DNA of 34,626 bases from Candidatus Frackibacter sp. WG13 (GCF_900114655.1 NZ_FOTT01000028.1:1-34626); one strand, 5' to 3'. Positions 18,317 through 26,268 are shown, counted from the stretch's first letter. Translations and numbers: made by a program. Notes: generated by a model from the letters alone, not told the origin.

Positions 18317-19393
18317 TTACAAGCAATCTTCAAACCCAGCTTCTGCTAATTTTCTTCTCAGTTCTTTTATCTCCTGTGCTTTCTTCTTATCACAGATTAA
18401 GAGTGCGTCTTCGGTATCGACAATGACTACATCATCTAAACCGACGGTAGTGATAAGTTTTCCATTGCCATGGATAATTGAATTTTTAGTTTCAATACCG
18501 ATATGTTCTCCTTTGATTAGATTATTATATTTATCTAATTCTTTAAGACGCTCTAAGGCAGGCCAGCTACCTACATCATCCCATCCAAAGTCACCAGGCA
18601 ATACATAGATATTATCTGCTTTTTCCATAATTCCATAATCAATAGAGATACTATCTAGCTTTTCAAATTCCTCAGTCAATACGACAAATTCATCTTCAGT
18701 ACCGATTGCCCTTTTCATCTTTTCTAAACTCTGGTCTAACTTAGGCATATATTCTTTGAACATCTTCCGGATAGTAGAAACCTTCCAAAGAAACATACCG
18801 CTATTCCATAGATAATTACCTGCTTGCAGAAACTCTTCTGCTCTTTTGCGGTCAGGTTTTTCGGTAAACTCGTTAACTTTAAATATATTCTCATCTTTTC
18901 CCTGAACACTATCTTGATCATAATGTATATAACCATAACCGGTCTCGGGATGAGTTGGCTCAATACCGATAGTTACTAGATTCTCTCCTGACTTAGCTAC
19001 TTCGGCTGCCTTTTCTACTAACTTTAAGTAAGTTACTTCATCTTTGATTAAATGATCAGAAGGTAGTACAACCATCACTGCATCTGGATATTCTTGTTCT
19101 ATATAGATAGCTGCTAAGCCGATACAAGCAGCTGTATTCTTCCCCATAGGCTCGACAATGATATTATCTTCTGCTAGTGTTGGTAACTGTTTTTGAATAG
19201 CAGTTGCATAATCCTGGTTAGTAGCAATAAATATACTCTCTTCATCAGTCAATCGACTAATTCTATCTACTGTTGCCTGAATCATACTCTTATCATCATC
19301 AACTAAGTTTAAAAACTGCTTTGGTCTATCCTTCCTGCTCAATGGCCAGAATCTACTACCAATGCCTCCAGCCATAATTAGTGGTGTAATCAT
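18317..19393 (-). CDS. manC: Mannose-1-phosphate guanylyltransferase
   Basis: This enzyme makes GDP-mannose from GTP and mannose-1-phosphate. The 358-residue protein starts with MAGGIGSRFWPLSRKDRPKQ, the nucleotidyl-transferase signature of the family, and contains VLPSDHLI, FTEKPD, LWNSGMFLW and FGWDDVGSW, all diagnostic of ManC. It lacks the C-terminal cupin isomerase domain of bifunctional enzymes, which fits the separate manA gene nearby. GAAAGGAGATATA precedes the ATG. It is the first gene of the manC-galU-pgcA-wzz unit; the promoter presumably lies in the 150 nt between it and the terminator at 19542-19565. Confidence 0.95.
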   Translation of the reverse strand: MITPLIMAGGIGSRFWPLSRKDRPKQFLNLVDDDKSMIQATVDRISRLTDEESIFIATNQDYATAIQKQLPTLAEDNIIVEPMGKNTAACIGLAAIYIEQEYPDAVMVVLPSDHLIKDEVTYLKLVEKAAEVAKSGENLVTIGIEPTHPETGYGYIHYDQDSVQGKDENIFKVNEFTEKPDRKRAEEFLQAGNYLWNSGMFLWKVSTIRKMFKEYMPKLDQSLEKMKRAIGTEDEFVVLTEEFEKLDSISIDYGIMEKADNIYVLPGDFGWDDVGSWPALERLKELDKYNNLIKGEHIGIETKNSIIHGNGKLITTVGLDDVVIVDTEDALLICDKKKAQEIKELRRKLAEAGFEDCL

Positions 19394-19537
19394 TATATAT
19401 CTCCTTTCAAACTAAATTAATATCAAAATAGTTCTACCTATCACAAGTTCTAAGTTACTTATTCTGTAAAAGTTCTACAATTTCCTTTTATAATTATGAA
19501 TCATTTTACTAAATTCAAATTATAACCCCTACATAGA

Positions 19538-19565
19538 GTAAAAGCCTCCTAATATTAGGAGGCTT
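19538..19565 (-). terminator. Strong terminator after the 5'-nucleotidase-like gene
   Basis: A perfect 24-nt palindrome (AAGCCTCCTAAT and its complement) is followed on the minus strand by TTTTA. It lies 13 nt past the stop codon and separates this gene from manC. Confidence 0.9.
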
Positions 19566-19577
19566 AAGAGTTAAATA

Positions 19578-21335
19578 TTATGGAATATAGATAGTCTGCC
19601 CAACGATGATTAAATCTGGATTAGATATCTGATTATATTCAAGTAGTCTATCGATAGTAATATCAAATTTATTTGCAATCTCCCATAGAGTGTCGCCTTC
19701 TTTTACTATATACTTACTGCTAATATCCTTTTTAAGTGTGATCTGTTTAATACTACCTGTTACTTGAGGCGGAGTATTATCTTCACGGCTAAGAGCAATA
19801 TATTCTTCTAATGCTTTCTTAAGAGAGATATTAGTCCTCTTAATAGTCGGCTCATCCTCTAATAATGATAGATAACGGCTACCTTCATTTAATACTGAAC
19901 TATTGAAAGCGACCTTATACTCTTTTGCATTATGGAGTTCTTTACCATTAACTTTTACATAAACGACTCTATTATTTGATGGTTTATTAGCATCAAATTT
20001 GACTTCAATTCCAGCTAATTGTAAGAATTCATCATTTGCATTAGGATAAGAAGCTACCGCCTTCTCTAAAGCTTCCCGTAATGTTGTTCCTGAGATCCTT
20101 TTGACTATTATGTCTTCTCTTTCTGGTAGTTTGATTACTGCTTTGCCGTCTTGTTTAGAACAGTTGACCTGTTCACTACTTACTAAGACTAAATTAACAC
20201 CTATCTTATTTGCTATTGAGTCAGCTATTAGCTGTTTAGCATTGATATCTTTTACTTTTACCTTAACTTCTTCTTGCTTTGGCTTTAACTTCTGTTTTGG
20301 TTTCTGCTTTTGCACTTTAGTTTCTTTTTGCTTAAATGCTTCTTTGACCTTAGGTTGCTTTCTATTTTTAGACTTGTCCTCTTTATTCCTTTGTACTGCC
20401 TTTAGAATCTCTGATTTACTTATCTGTGAAGGTAACATAGTCTTATTTAGTTTTTCTACAGCCTTATCTAATGCTTCTTCGTCGATCTCTGGAAGATGAT
20501 AATCAGCATTATTATAATAACTACTTAAAAACTTAAGCTTCTGGTTATCAACTAATGCTTGCTTCCCTTGCATCAAATTCTTAGACTTAATTAAGGTTGA
20601 ATCTAGCTTTTTGACTTTACTTCCTTCGACAGCTAATTCTATCTTCTCTATGGCTCTTAATCGTTTCAGTTCACTTTTCTGCTTAATAACTAAATCGAAG
20701 CCTGTTAACTGCTCTATCACTTTCTCATTGGTTAAATTAGTTAGAGCGATAGTAAAGTCTACATTTGGTTCTAACTTTGGCAAGTACTCTTTAGCCACAT
20801 CTACTGGATTGAGTATCTTTAACCCTGTAATCATATCTTTATATTTAATATCTGTTGATGTAAGGCCCAGTACCGCAAATTTGACACCTGCCCGTTCAAT
20901 TACTGTATATGGTGGTAAGACTAAGCCTCCATCCTTACGGATATTAGCAGATAAGATTGGAAAGTTACTCAATCGATTTAATTGCAATAACTGATAGTAG
21001 CCATAGCTTATCTCACTACCTCCAGCCACTAGCGCATCATAATTAACTTTATTCATCGCTTTAACCGCACTTTCTCCATAAAACTCCTCGGCTAATACGC
21101 CTTTTGCTACGCTATCTCCCCCATCAAGTAAGATAGTAGCATTCTTTGTCTTTAACTTACTTACTAAAGTAGTAAGTTTCACAAATCCTAACTCATTTTT
21201 CTGCTTGTTAGCTGCAATAATTCCTTGCGTATCATTAGTATGTAAGATAGTAACTTGCTTTGGAGCAGCAAAAAGAGTAGGTGTTAATAACAGAGTTGAT
21301 AATAAAAGAACAAGTACTACTTTCTTTAACATCAT
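19578..21335 (-). CDS. Secreted 5'-nucleotidase-like pseudoenzyme with LysM domain
   Basis: The 585-residue protein has a signal peptide (about residues 1-24, ending LFAA), a calcineurin-like metallophosphatase domain (25-220), a Lys-rich linker (about 300-350), a 5'-nucleotidase C-terminal domain (350-520) and a C-terminal LysM module (about 538-585, EGDTLWEIANKFDITIDRLL) that would bind peptidoglycan. The fold resembles UshA/YfkN-type nucleotidases, but metal and catalytic residues are altered. LHTNDxHG is LHTNDTQG (H to Q37), the GNHEFDYG motif reads GGSEISYG (N to G106, H to S107), and the GHxH motif is absent; D35 and D74 remain. Catalysis is therefore unlikely and a wall-binding or structural role is inferred. 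It follows rmlD by 56 nt. Confidence 0.82.
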   Translation of the reverse strand: MMLKKVVLVLLLSTLLLTPTLFAAPKQVTILHTNDTQGIIAANKQKNELGFVKLTTLVSKLKTKNATILLDGGDSVAKGVLAEEFYGESAVKAMNKVNYDALVAGGSEISYGYYQLLQLNRLSNFPILSANIRKDGGLVLPPYTVIERAGVKFAVLGLTSTDIKYKDMITGLKILNPVDVAKEYLPKLEPNVDFTIALTNLTNEKVIEQLTGFDLVIKQKSELKRLRAIEKIELAVEGSKVKKLDSTLIKSKNLMQGKQALVDNQKLKFLSSYYNNADYHLPEIDEEALDKAVEKLNKTMLPSQISKSEILKAVQRNKEDKSKNRKQPKVKEAFKQKETKVQKQKPKQKLKPKQEEVKVKVKDINAKQLIADSIANKIGVNLVLVSSEQVNCSKQDGKAVIKLPEREDIIVKRISGTTLREALEKAVASYPNANDEFLQLAGIEVKFDANKPSNNRVVYVKVNGKELHNAKEYKVAFNSSVLNEGSRYLSLLEDEPTIKRTNISLKKALEEYIALSREDNTPPQVTGSIKQITLKKDISSKYIVKEGDTLWEIANKFDITIDRLLEYNQISNPDLIIVGQTIYIP

Positions 21336-21391
21336 TCTTCCCCCTTAAATGAATTTATTCCCTTTTTTATATTTTTCTTCAATTAATTGAC

Positions 21392-22231
21392 TTATTCCTT
21401 CTTTAGCACGTAATCTTTTAAAGCCTTTTCCCAGTGACGCATTATATATAGATTCTGGTTTTCTAGAAGAAAGTTATGAAGTACTGAATAAGAAGGACGT
21501 TTGGCTGGTCGATCTAACTGTTCTGAAGTTATAGGCTTTACTTTGATGGTTATCTCTTTCAATTCAAATATCTTGTTAGCAAATTGATACCAGGTACAAC
21601 TACCGGCATTGGAGGCATGGTAGGTCCCATATAAGTTACTTCTTATCAGCTCTGTAATAGCTTTAGCTAAGTCATAAGTATAGGTAGGAGTGCCTATCTG
21701 GTCATCTACTACTTCTAAGGAATCTCGTTCCTTTGCTAAACGAAGCATAGTGCGGACAAAGTTATGACCATCACCATAAAGCCATGAGGTTCTGACGATA
21801 TAATATCTATTCAATAAATTACGCACATATTCTTCACCAGCTAATTTACTCTTTCCATAGATGCTTATTGGATTAGGAGGGTCAAATTCAAGGTAAGGCT
21901 TGGTCTGCTGACCGGAAAAGACGAAATCGGTACTAATGTAAAGTAGTTCAATATCCGACTGCTGACAAGCCAGCACTAAATTCTGAGTCCCTAAGGCATT
22001 AATTCGATAAGCCACGTCTGGATCTTCCTCACAACCATCTACATCGGTCATAGCAGCGGAATGAATGATCAGCTCAGGATTGAACTTTCGGATTGCTTGC
22101 CAGACTTTACTTCTATTAGTTATATCAAAATCGTCTCGGTCAATACCTAGTATTTGGTGATTATTATCAGCAAGAGTCTTGGTTAAAGCTTTGCCTAGTT
22201 GGCCTTTAGCACCGGTAACTAAAATTTTCAT
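21392..22231 (-). CDS. rfbD: dTDP-4-dehydrorhamnose reductase
   Basis: This is the last enzyme of dTDP-L-rhamnose synthesis, an NAD(P)H-dependent short-chain reductase of the extended family. The 279-residue protein shows the Rossmann motif GAKGQLGKAL at residues 7-16, the conserved HSAAMTDVDGCE segment, STDFVFSG, and the catalytic YGKSK (Tyr and Lys). FVRTMLRLAKE and the C-terminal RPAKRPSYSVL are also typical of RmlD. GAGGTGG precedes the ATG. The usual partners rmlA, rmlB and rmlC are not in the window. With the sugar-nucleotide operon to the left it fits surface polysaccharide synthesis. Confidence 0.92.
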   Translation of the reverse strand: MKILVTGAKGQLGKALTKTLADNNHQILGIDRDDFDITNRSKVWQAIRKFNPELIIHSAAMTDVDGCEEDPDVAYRINALGTQNLVLACQQSDIELLYISTDFVFSGQQTKPYLEFDPPNPISIYGKSKLAGEEYVRNLLNRYYIVRTSWLYGDGHNFVRTMLRLAKERDSLEVVDDQIGTPTYTYDLAKAITELIRSNLYGTYHASNAGSCTWYQFANKIFELKEITIKVKPITSEQLDRPAKRPSYSVLHNFLLENQNLYIMRHWEKALKDYVLKKE

Positions 22232-22302
22232 AATACCACCTCGCGATAGATTTTAACACTCACTATCTACTATATGTGGGTATCATGAAAGTGTTGAGTA
22301 AC

Positions 22303-22722
22303 TCATCTATCTTTATAAGAAGTGTCCAAAATCACCTGAGAAAATTCTAATATATCATCAATTTCATTCTCTACAATTGCCTGTACTATTTTTAAGTTTA
22401 CTTTCTGATAGTCATGCACTGCTATATTTCTAAAACCGACCATTGCCTTGAGATTCTCTGTCATTTTAGAGTCAATAATCTCGTTTTCGTATAACATTTC
22501 AAAAGCATCTCTACTATTTTGGGGAATACCAAGCTTTAATTCTGCTACTACATGCATTGCAGTATCGATAGCTGCTTCACATAATCTTTGTAAATTTAAT
22601 ATTATTGAGTCTTGCTTAGTATGATTTTTTAAATTTTCGGGATTATCTTGATACTCTTCGCTAATTCTTCTTATACATCTTTTTATGGTTTCATTTTTAT
22701 TTAGTAGAACATCATCAATCAC
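22303..22722 (-). CDS. hepT: HepT-type HEPN ribonuclease toxin
   Basis: This is the toxin of an MntA/HepT (type VII) toxin-antitoxin pair, an RNA-cleaving all-helical HEPN protein. The RX4HXY active site is visible as RNIAVHDY (R98, H103, Y105), and the Tyr is the residue that the partner AMPylates in studied systems. A GTG at 22722 is chosen, giving 139 residues, because GAGAGG lies 8 nt upstream; the earlier GTG at 22731 is part of the ribosome binding site. The gene overlaps the 3' end of mntA by 8 nt, which suggests translational coupling. The family is known; toxicity of this copy is inference. Confidence 0.87.
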   Translation of the reverse strand: MIDDVLLNKNETIKRCIRRISEEYQDNPENLKNHTKQDSIILNLQRLCEAAIDTAMHVVAELKLGIPQNSRDAFEMLYENEIIDSKMTENLKAMVGFRNIAVHDYQKVNLKIVQAIVENEIDDILEFSQVILDTSYKDR

Positions 22723-23128
22723 TAACGACACCTCTCTTTAAATTATCAATTATCACTTGTCTCTCTTCATTTAACTTGGCATACTTCTTCATGGTTTCCA
22801 GTTCAAAGTTCATCTTTTTTAGATTATCAGCGTTATAGATTAACTTTCCTTGTATAATCTGAGCTTTTAAGACGGTTGAAGCTTTATTAATATCTACTAA
22901 ATCAACTTCTCTGTTTAACTGATCAGCTAACTTTTGAGCTATTAAAAATACTTTGTATTCATCTAAATTCTTTTGAGATAAAAAAGCAATATCTATATCA
23001 CTATCTGGTCTTCCAACGCCTTTAGCAAAAGATCCAAATAAATATATTAATGTAGGTGATAATTCATCTATTAAAAAAGATTTGATTAGTTCTATTTTGT
23101 CACTACTTATATTCATTGTTTTTCTCAT
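22715..23128 (-). CDS. mntA: MntA-type nucleotidyltransferase antitoxin
   Basis: This minimal nucleotidyltransferase has 137 residues and the signature GSX10DXD: G32, S33, then D44 and D46 in GSFAKGVGRPDSDIDIA. A third Asp lies in EVDLVDI. In studied pairs MntA transfers AMP to a Tyr of HepT and so silences the toxin. GAGGTGG lies 4 nt before the ATG. The gene begins 20 nt downstream of the TATAAT of promoter copy 1 of the repeated cassette and overlaps hepT at its 3' end. Confidence 0.87.
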   Translation of the reverse strand: MRKTMNISSDKIELIKSFLIDELSPTLIYLFGSFAKGVGRPDSDIDIAFLSQKNLDEYKVFLIAQKLADQLNREVDLVDINKASTVLKAQIIQGKLIYNADNLKKMNFELETMKKYAKLNEERQVIIDNLKRGVVSD

Positions 23129-23145
23129 CTAACCACCTCTTGTGC

Positions 23146-23186
23146 TTATTATATAATAGTTTATATGTGTTAACAAATTTTTCTTG
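23146..23186 (-). promoter_or_regulatory. Repeated promoter element, copy 1 (mntA-hepT)
   Basis: On the minus strand there is TTGTTA (23176-23171), a 17-nt spacer and TATAAT (23153-23148). The whole 41-nt block is nearly identical to blocks at 30506-30546 and 31241-31281. Unlike those two, this copy has no CCCATAACA hairpin beside it; the M14 remnant begins there instead. Confidence 0.75.
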
Positions 23187-23189
23187 TTA

Positions 23190-23436
23190 ATTATTAAGTT
23201 TAAGTTATGTCTTTCTAAGCTTTATAGGTTGTCAAAATGAACCTCCAAAGGAAAACACTAAACCTAAGAAGAAAGCTGCTGGATATAAAGACTGGTTTAT
23301 TAAAGAGTTCAAAAAACCTGGGTTTACTATTGAGATAGGTGATGAACAGATTGAAGGACCTCTGCCTGCGAATAAGCTAGATGAGTATTTTATGGAAAAT
23401 CGTAGAGTGTTGTTGGAGTTAGCAAGGGGGATGTAA
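23190..23436 (+). pseudogene. Remnant of an M14 zinc carboxypeptidase lipoprotein
   Basis: An open plus-strand frame ends at TAA 23434-23436 and translates, from 23230, as CQNEPPKENTKPKKKAAGYK and then a C-terminus with KKPGFTIEIG, EGPLPANKLDEYF and RRVLLELARGM. This matches the end of M14-family carboxypeptidases (F-T-I-E-x-G followed by PLP). The upstream codons read VFLSFIGC, which resembles the end of a lipoprotein signal, yet no start codon exists in frame before the stop at the repeat boundary. The catalytic core is missing. It looks like a gene that lost its start and middle, lying convergent with the DUF4130 gene. The family assignment is by eye. Confidence 0.5.
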
Positions 23437-23441
23437 TAATT

Positions 23442-24203
23442 TCATTCCATACATTGACCTTCAGCCAACCAAGACCAATATTTTTGTGGCAAATTCTGCA
23501 TGGCTAGGCGGCGATTTTTTCTACTTTCTATGAATTGAGACTTGTAGTAAGTTAACCAGTATTCTTTAAATTCATCTTTACTTTGCTCTTCCTCTACGAG
23601 TTTAGAAAAATCTTTACTAGGAACTTTGGAGATGTAAACTCCTTTTTCATCACCTATATATGTATTATCCGGTGTGTTAATAATTATTACCTTGTCTTGA
23701 TACTGCTTTCGAAAACGAGCAACTATTAAGTCACCGATATTATGTTCTGGTTCTGCATATCCAGTCATTATTCTGCTATCACCACAGGGGGTTAGACGTA
23801 TGAACCCATGCATTCGGTGCAACTCTTTTTTTACAGAGCTTGCTTGCTCTCGAAATTTACAAGCTTCGTTGGAGACCTTAGAGAGAACATAACCTACTCC
23901 CTGCTCTAAAGCTTGTTTGCAGACCTTAACCATTAAACCAAAGGAGACTTGCTGATGACGATCATAGAAGAAGATGCTTTTTTGTAAAGCATTTATCTTA
24001 CCTGCTTCTAACCACTCTATTCGTTTATATTCTTGAATATACTTTAGATATACTGTTTTAAAATCGTAATTATCAACTTTAGTACCTGTTTGAAATAAGC
24101 TGTTCTTTTGTTGCTTTTGATGGATAATAGCTGCGTTGTCTGCTAATTTGCTCAACATGATTGCTTTTAGGATTGATTCTAAAGTTGAAGTAGCGATATA
24201 CAT
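23442..24203 (-). CDS. DUF4130 (TIGR03915-type) putative DNA repair protein
   Basis: This 253-residue protein of the family is always found paired with a radical SAM protein of TIGR03916 type; in many genomes it is fused to a uracil-DNA-glycosylase-like domain, absent here. Visible family features are ELHRMHGFIRL near the middle, YAEPEHNIGDLIVARFRKQY and the C-terminal RRLAMQNLPQKYWSWLAEG. The role, DNA modification or repair, is known only from association. The ATG at 24203 is chosen because GGAGGT lies 8 nt upstream; the earlier in-frame ATG at 24218 contains that site. The partner radical SAM gene lies 0.7 kb upstream, separated by an RHH/PIN cassette. The PIN gene ends 29 nt before this start. 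Confidence 0.83.
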   Translation of the reverse strand: MYIATSTLESILKAIMLSKLADNAAIIHQKQQKNSLFQTGTKVDNYDFKTVYLKYIQEYKRIEWLEAGKINALQKSIFFYDRHQQVSFGLMVKVCKQALEQGVGYVLSKVSNEACKFREQASSVKKELHRMHGFIRLTPCGDSRIMTGYAEPEHNIGDLIVARFRKQYQDKVIIINTPDNTYIGDEKGVYISKVPSKDFSKLVEEEQSKDEFKEYWLTYYKSQFIESRKNRRLAMQNLPQKYWSWLAEGQCME

Positions 24204-24232
24204 TTCTTTGACCTCCATATGAATATTATCGG

Positions 24233-24646
24233 TTAATAAGCGAAAATATTTTTTACATATTCATTTCTGATATTTCGATAAATATAAAAATCTGTATCAA
24301 TCGAAATAATTTCTTTAATGCCTTCTAACTCTGATAATATAATTAATGTTGCATCTGCAAAATCCATTGGCACATCTGAATATTTGTTTGATAATTGAAT
24401 AATCCTTGATATATTTTCTTTGGCAATTTGAATTACACTTAAAGCATCTCTTTCTATCCATTTTAGAAAATCAATCTGTACTTGAACATTAAAATCCAAC
24501 ATATGCAGCACTTCGGTGATGACTGGCCATGAAGTATATAAACGTCCTTCATATGTCCTTAGAAATTCTCTAATAGGTTGATGATACTTGTCATCCTTAT
24601 CAAATAATGCGATTAATGGACCGGCATCAATCAGACATCTTTTCAT
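24233..24646 (-). CDS. PIN-domain toxin (VapC-like)
   Basis: The 137-residue PIN-fold nuclease, probably an RNase, has acidic metal-binding residues in order: D7 in LIDAGPL, E45 in VITEVLHM, D95/D98 in MDFADATL and D117/D119 in ISIDTDF. It overlaps the upstream RHH antitoxin gene by 20 nt, a usual arrangement for toxin-antitoxin pairs. The ribosome binding site is weak, consistent with coupling to the antitoxin. It sits inside the radical SAM/DUF4130 operon. Toxicity is inferred from family and arrangement. Confidence 0.83.
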   Translation of the reverse strand: MKRCLIDAGPLIALFDKDDKYHQPIREFLRTYEGRLYTSWPVITEVLHMLDFNVQVQIDFLKWIERDALSVIQIAKENISRIIQLSNKYSDVPMDFADATLIILSELEGIKEIISIDTDFYIYRNIRNEYVKNIFAY

Positions 24647-24875
24647 TTATCTTTTCGCTCACTTTCTTTTTATATTGTGTAGATAAATCCCCTTGACCGC
24701 TACCATATTTGCCAAAAAACTCTTCGCCTAATTCATATGGTTTCTTTTGTTCTTCTTCTTTTTCAATATACATTTCAAGCGCTTCTTTAACTATATCTGA
24801 TTTAGTAAGGTCTTTTTGCTGAGATAATAAGTTAATTTTCTCTTCTAATTCCTTAGATAATCTTACACTAATCAT
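24627..24875 (-). CDS. Ribbon-helix-helix (CopG-type) antitoxin
   Basis: The 82-residue protein has an N-terminal ribbon-helix-helix DNA-binding domain (MISVRLSKELEEKI, then LTKSDIVKEALEMYIE) and a C-terminal toxin-binding tail with PYELGEEFFGKYGSGQGDLS, a segment seen in CopG-like partners of PIN toxins. The ATG at 24875 is chosen because AGGAGG lies 8 nt upstream; the GTG at 24884 is within 2 nt of that site. It has its own promoter (24899-24927) overlapped by a 10-bp inverted repeat, the likely autoregulatory operator. Confidence 0.83.
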   Translation of the reverse strand: MISVRLSKELEEKINLLSQQKDLTKSDIVKEALEMYIEKEEEQKKPYELGEEFFGKYGSGQGDLSTQYKKKVSEKINEKMSD

Positions 24876-24898
24876 GGGTAGCACCTCCTGTATTACAT

Positions 24899-24937
24899 AT
24901 TGTATTACAACTATGATGAAATGTCAATCATAGTTGT
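24899..24937 (-). promoter_or_regulatory. Promoter and operator of the RHH/PIN cassette
   Basis: The minus strand carries a perfect TTGACA (24927-24922), a 17-nt spacer and TACAAT (24904-24899), 24 nt upstream of the antitoxin start. An inverted repeat CAACTATGAT / ATCATAGTTG (24908-24917 and 24927-24936, 9-nt gap) covers the -35 and spacer, a position expected for autorepression by an RHH antitoxin. Confidence 0.75.
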
Positions 24938-24941
24938 GAAA

Positions 24942-26105
24942 TCAAAAAAGACTCAATTGCTTATACTCTTTGTTAGCTAAAAGATTATCTATGTCCCCAA
25001 CTTTTTTGCCGTTGATGGTGATGAAAGGTGCTGCTCGTTTGGTGACTGCTCCTATGTTTTTTAGTTGATTAAGGGTTTTTATAGAAAATTTCTTTCTTCC
25101 TCTTATTATCCTTTTGGCTGATACAGGACCGATTCCTGGTACTTCAAGGAGTTCATGATAGGAAGCTTTATTAATCTCTAAAGGAAATTTATCTGCCTTA
25201 TTTAAAGCTATTGCTAATTTAGGGTCTATGTTTTCTGATAATTGTCCGTTCTCTTCAAATATAAGGTCATTAAAATTAAAATCGTATTTCCTTAATAAGA
25301 AATCAGCTTGATAAAGTCGATGTTCTCGCTTAACCGAAGATGAGTTATTCTTTGCTAAAGGGGTTCCTTTTATAGGCTGAAAAGCACTAAAGTAGGCTCT
25401 TCTGAGTCCTACATCTTTATAAAGTTGATTGGTGGTAGCTAAGATCTCTTTATCTTTTTCCCCGGCTGCTCCCACAATGAATTGGGTAGATTGGGTAATA
25501 TAATTTTTCTTTTGACTTAAGTTATCGATCAATTTCATCGGTTCTACAATATCATTATTGAAATCTTTAAGTTCTGAAAGCTTATGTAAATATTCATTAT
25601 TAGGAACTTCAGCATTGATTGATAGCCTATCAGAGAGTTCAACTGCTTTTTCTATGTATTCTTGACTTGCTCCTGGTAAGACCTTTAGATGGATATAGCC
25701 CTTAAACTTATGTTGATAACGTAAAATTTCGATGGCCTTTAGCATCTTCTCTAAAGTCCTTTGCCGATTAATTGCTATTCCTGAACTTAAGAATAATCCA
25801 GAGACATAGTTGCGTTCGTAAAACTGCATGAAAAGCTTACTTAATTCTTCCGGAGTAAAAGAAACTCGCTGAATATTTTGGTCGAAACGATTCGGACAAT
25901 AAGCACAGTCAGAGACACATTCATTGGTCATTAAGACCTTAAATAAGGATATACAACGCCCATCAGGGGTAAAACTATGACAGATTCCACTAGAAGGAAG
26001 TTTGCCCCAAGGTCGCTTTCGATTGTCAGACCTATTAGCTGTGGTTGCACAGACATCGTATTTAGCCGCTGAGCCTAAAATCTTTAATTTTTCAAGTAGT
26101 TCCAT
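24942..26105 (-). CDS. Radical SAM putative DNA modification/repair protein (TIGR03916 type)
   Basis: The 387-residue radical SAM enzyme carries the 4Fe-4S motif CxxxCxxC as CVSDCAYC (C63, C67, C70), preceded by further Cys at 19, 42 and 51. A SAM barrel follows to about residue 300, then C-terminal helix-hairpin-helix DNA-binding motifs (about 312-365: LLEVPGIGPVSAKRIIRG). This layout is that of the family linked to DUF4130/uracil-glycosylase-like partners, with an inferred role in DNA repair or base modification. GAGGTG precedes the ATG. The promoter upstream overlaps a near-consensus SOS box, so damage induction is likely. Its obligate partner gene is at 23442-24203, beyond an inserted toxin-antitoxin cassette. 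Confidence 0.88.
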   Translation of the reverse strand: MELLEKLKILGSAAKYDVCATTANRSDNRKRPWGKLPSSGICHSFTPDGRCISLFKVLMTNECVSDCAYCPNRFDQNIQRVSFTPEELSKLFMQFYERNYVSGLFLSSGIAINRQRTLEKMLKAIEILRYQHKFKGYIHLKVLPGASQEYIEKAVELSDRLSINAEVPNNEYLHKLSELKDFNNDIVEPMKLIDNLSQKKNYITQSTQFIVGAAGEKDKEILATTNQLYKDVGLRRAYFSAFQPIKGTPLAKNNSSSVKREHRLYQADFLLRKYDFNFNDLIFEENGQLSENIDPKLAIALNKADKFPLEINKASYHELLEVPGIGPVSAKRIIRGRKKFSIKTLNQLKNIGAVTKRAAPFITINGKKVGDIDNLLANKEYKQLSLF

Positions 26106-26133
26106 ATTTTCACCTCATTTAAAATTATTCTAG

Positions 26134-26162
26134 ATTAGAACAAATGTTCCCTTCTTGTGCAA
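26134..26162 (-). promoter_or_regulatory. Promoter with SOS (LexA) box before the radical SAM gene
   Basis: The LexA-type operator GAACAAATGTTC lies at 26138-26149 on the plus strand. With flanks (A...C) it matches the B. subtilis consensus CGAACRNRYGTTYC at 13 of 14 positions. On the minus strand TTGCAC (26162-26157), a 17-nt spacer and TCTAAT (26139-26134) form a promoter that the box overlaps, 29 nt before the ATG. A 9-bp inverted repeat (TGCAAAAAA with TTTTTTGCA) lies just upstream, about 26158-26184. Confidence 0.7.
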
Positions 26163-26196
26163 AAAAATTTATTTATTTTTTGCATCTTAGATTGAA

Positions 26197-26231
26197 ATCC
26201 CATAACACTGTATTAGACAATGTTATGGGAT
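26197..26231. repeat. Repeated hairpin element, copy a
   Basis: An 11-bp stem ATCCCATAACA / TGTTATGGGAT with inner TGT/ACA pairs, one C-A mismatch and an ATTAG loop. It lies between the unknown gene ending at 26269 and the SOS promoter. It is the same element as copies b, c and d to the right. Confidence 0.85.
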
Positions 26232-26268
26232 AATATGTTATCATCTATTGTAGATGATCTCTATTATC

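Noticed and set aside
20101-20994. Two plus-strand open frames of 132 and 127 codons
   Set aside because: They lie opposite the Lys-rich linker and nucleotidase domain of the gene at 19578-21335 and have low-complexity composition; they are antisense shadows.
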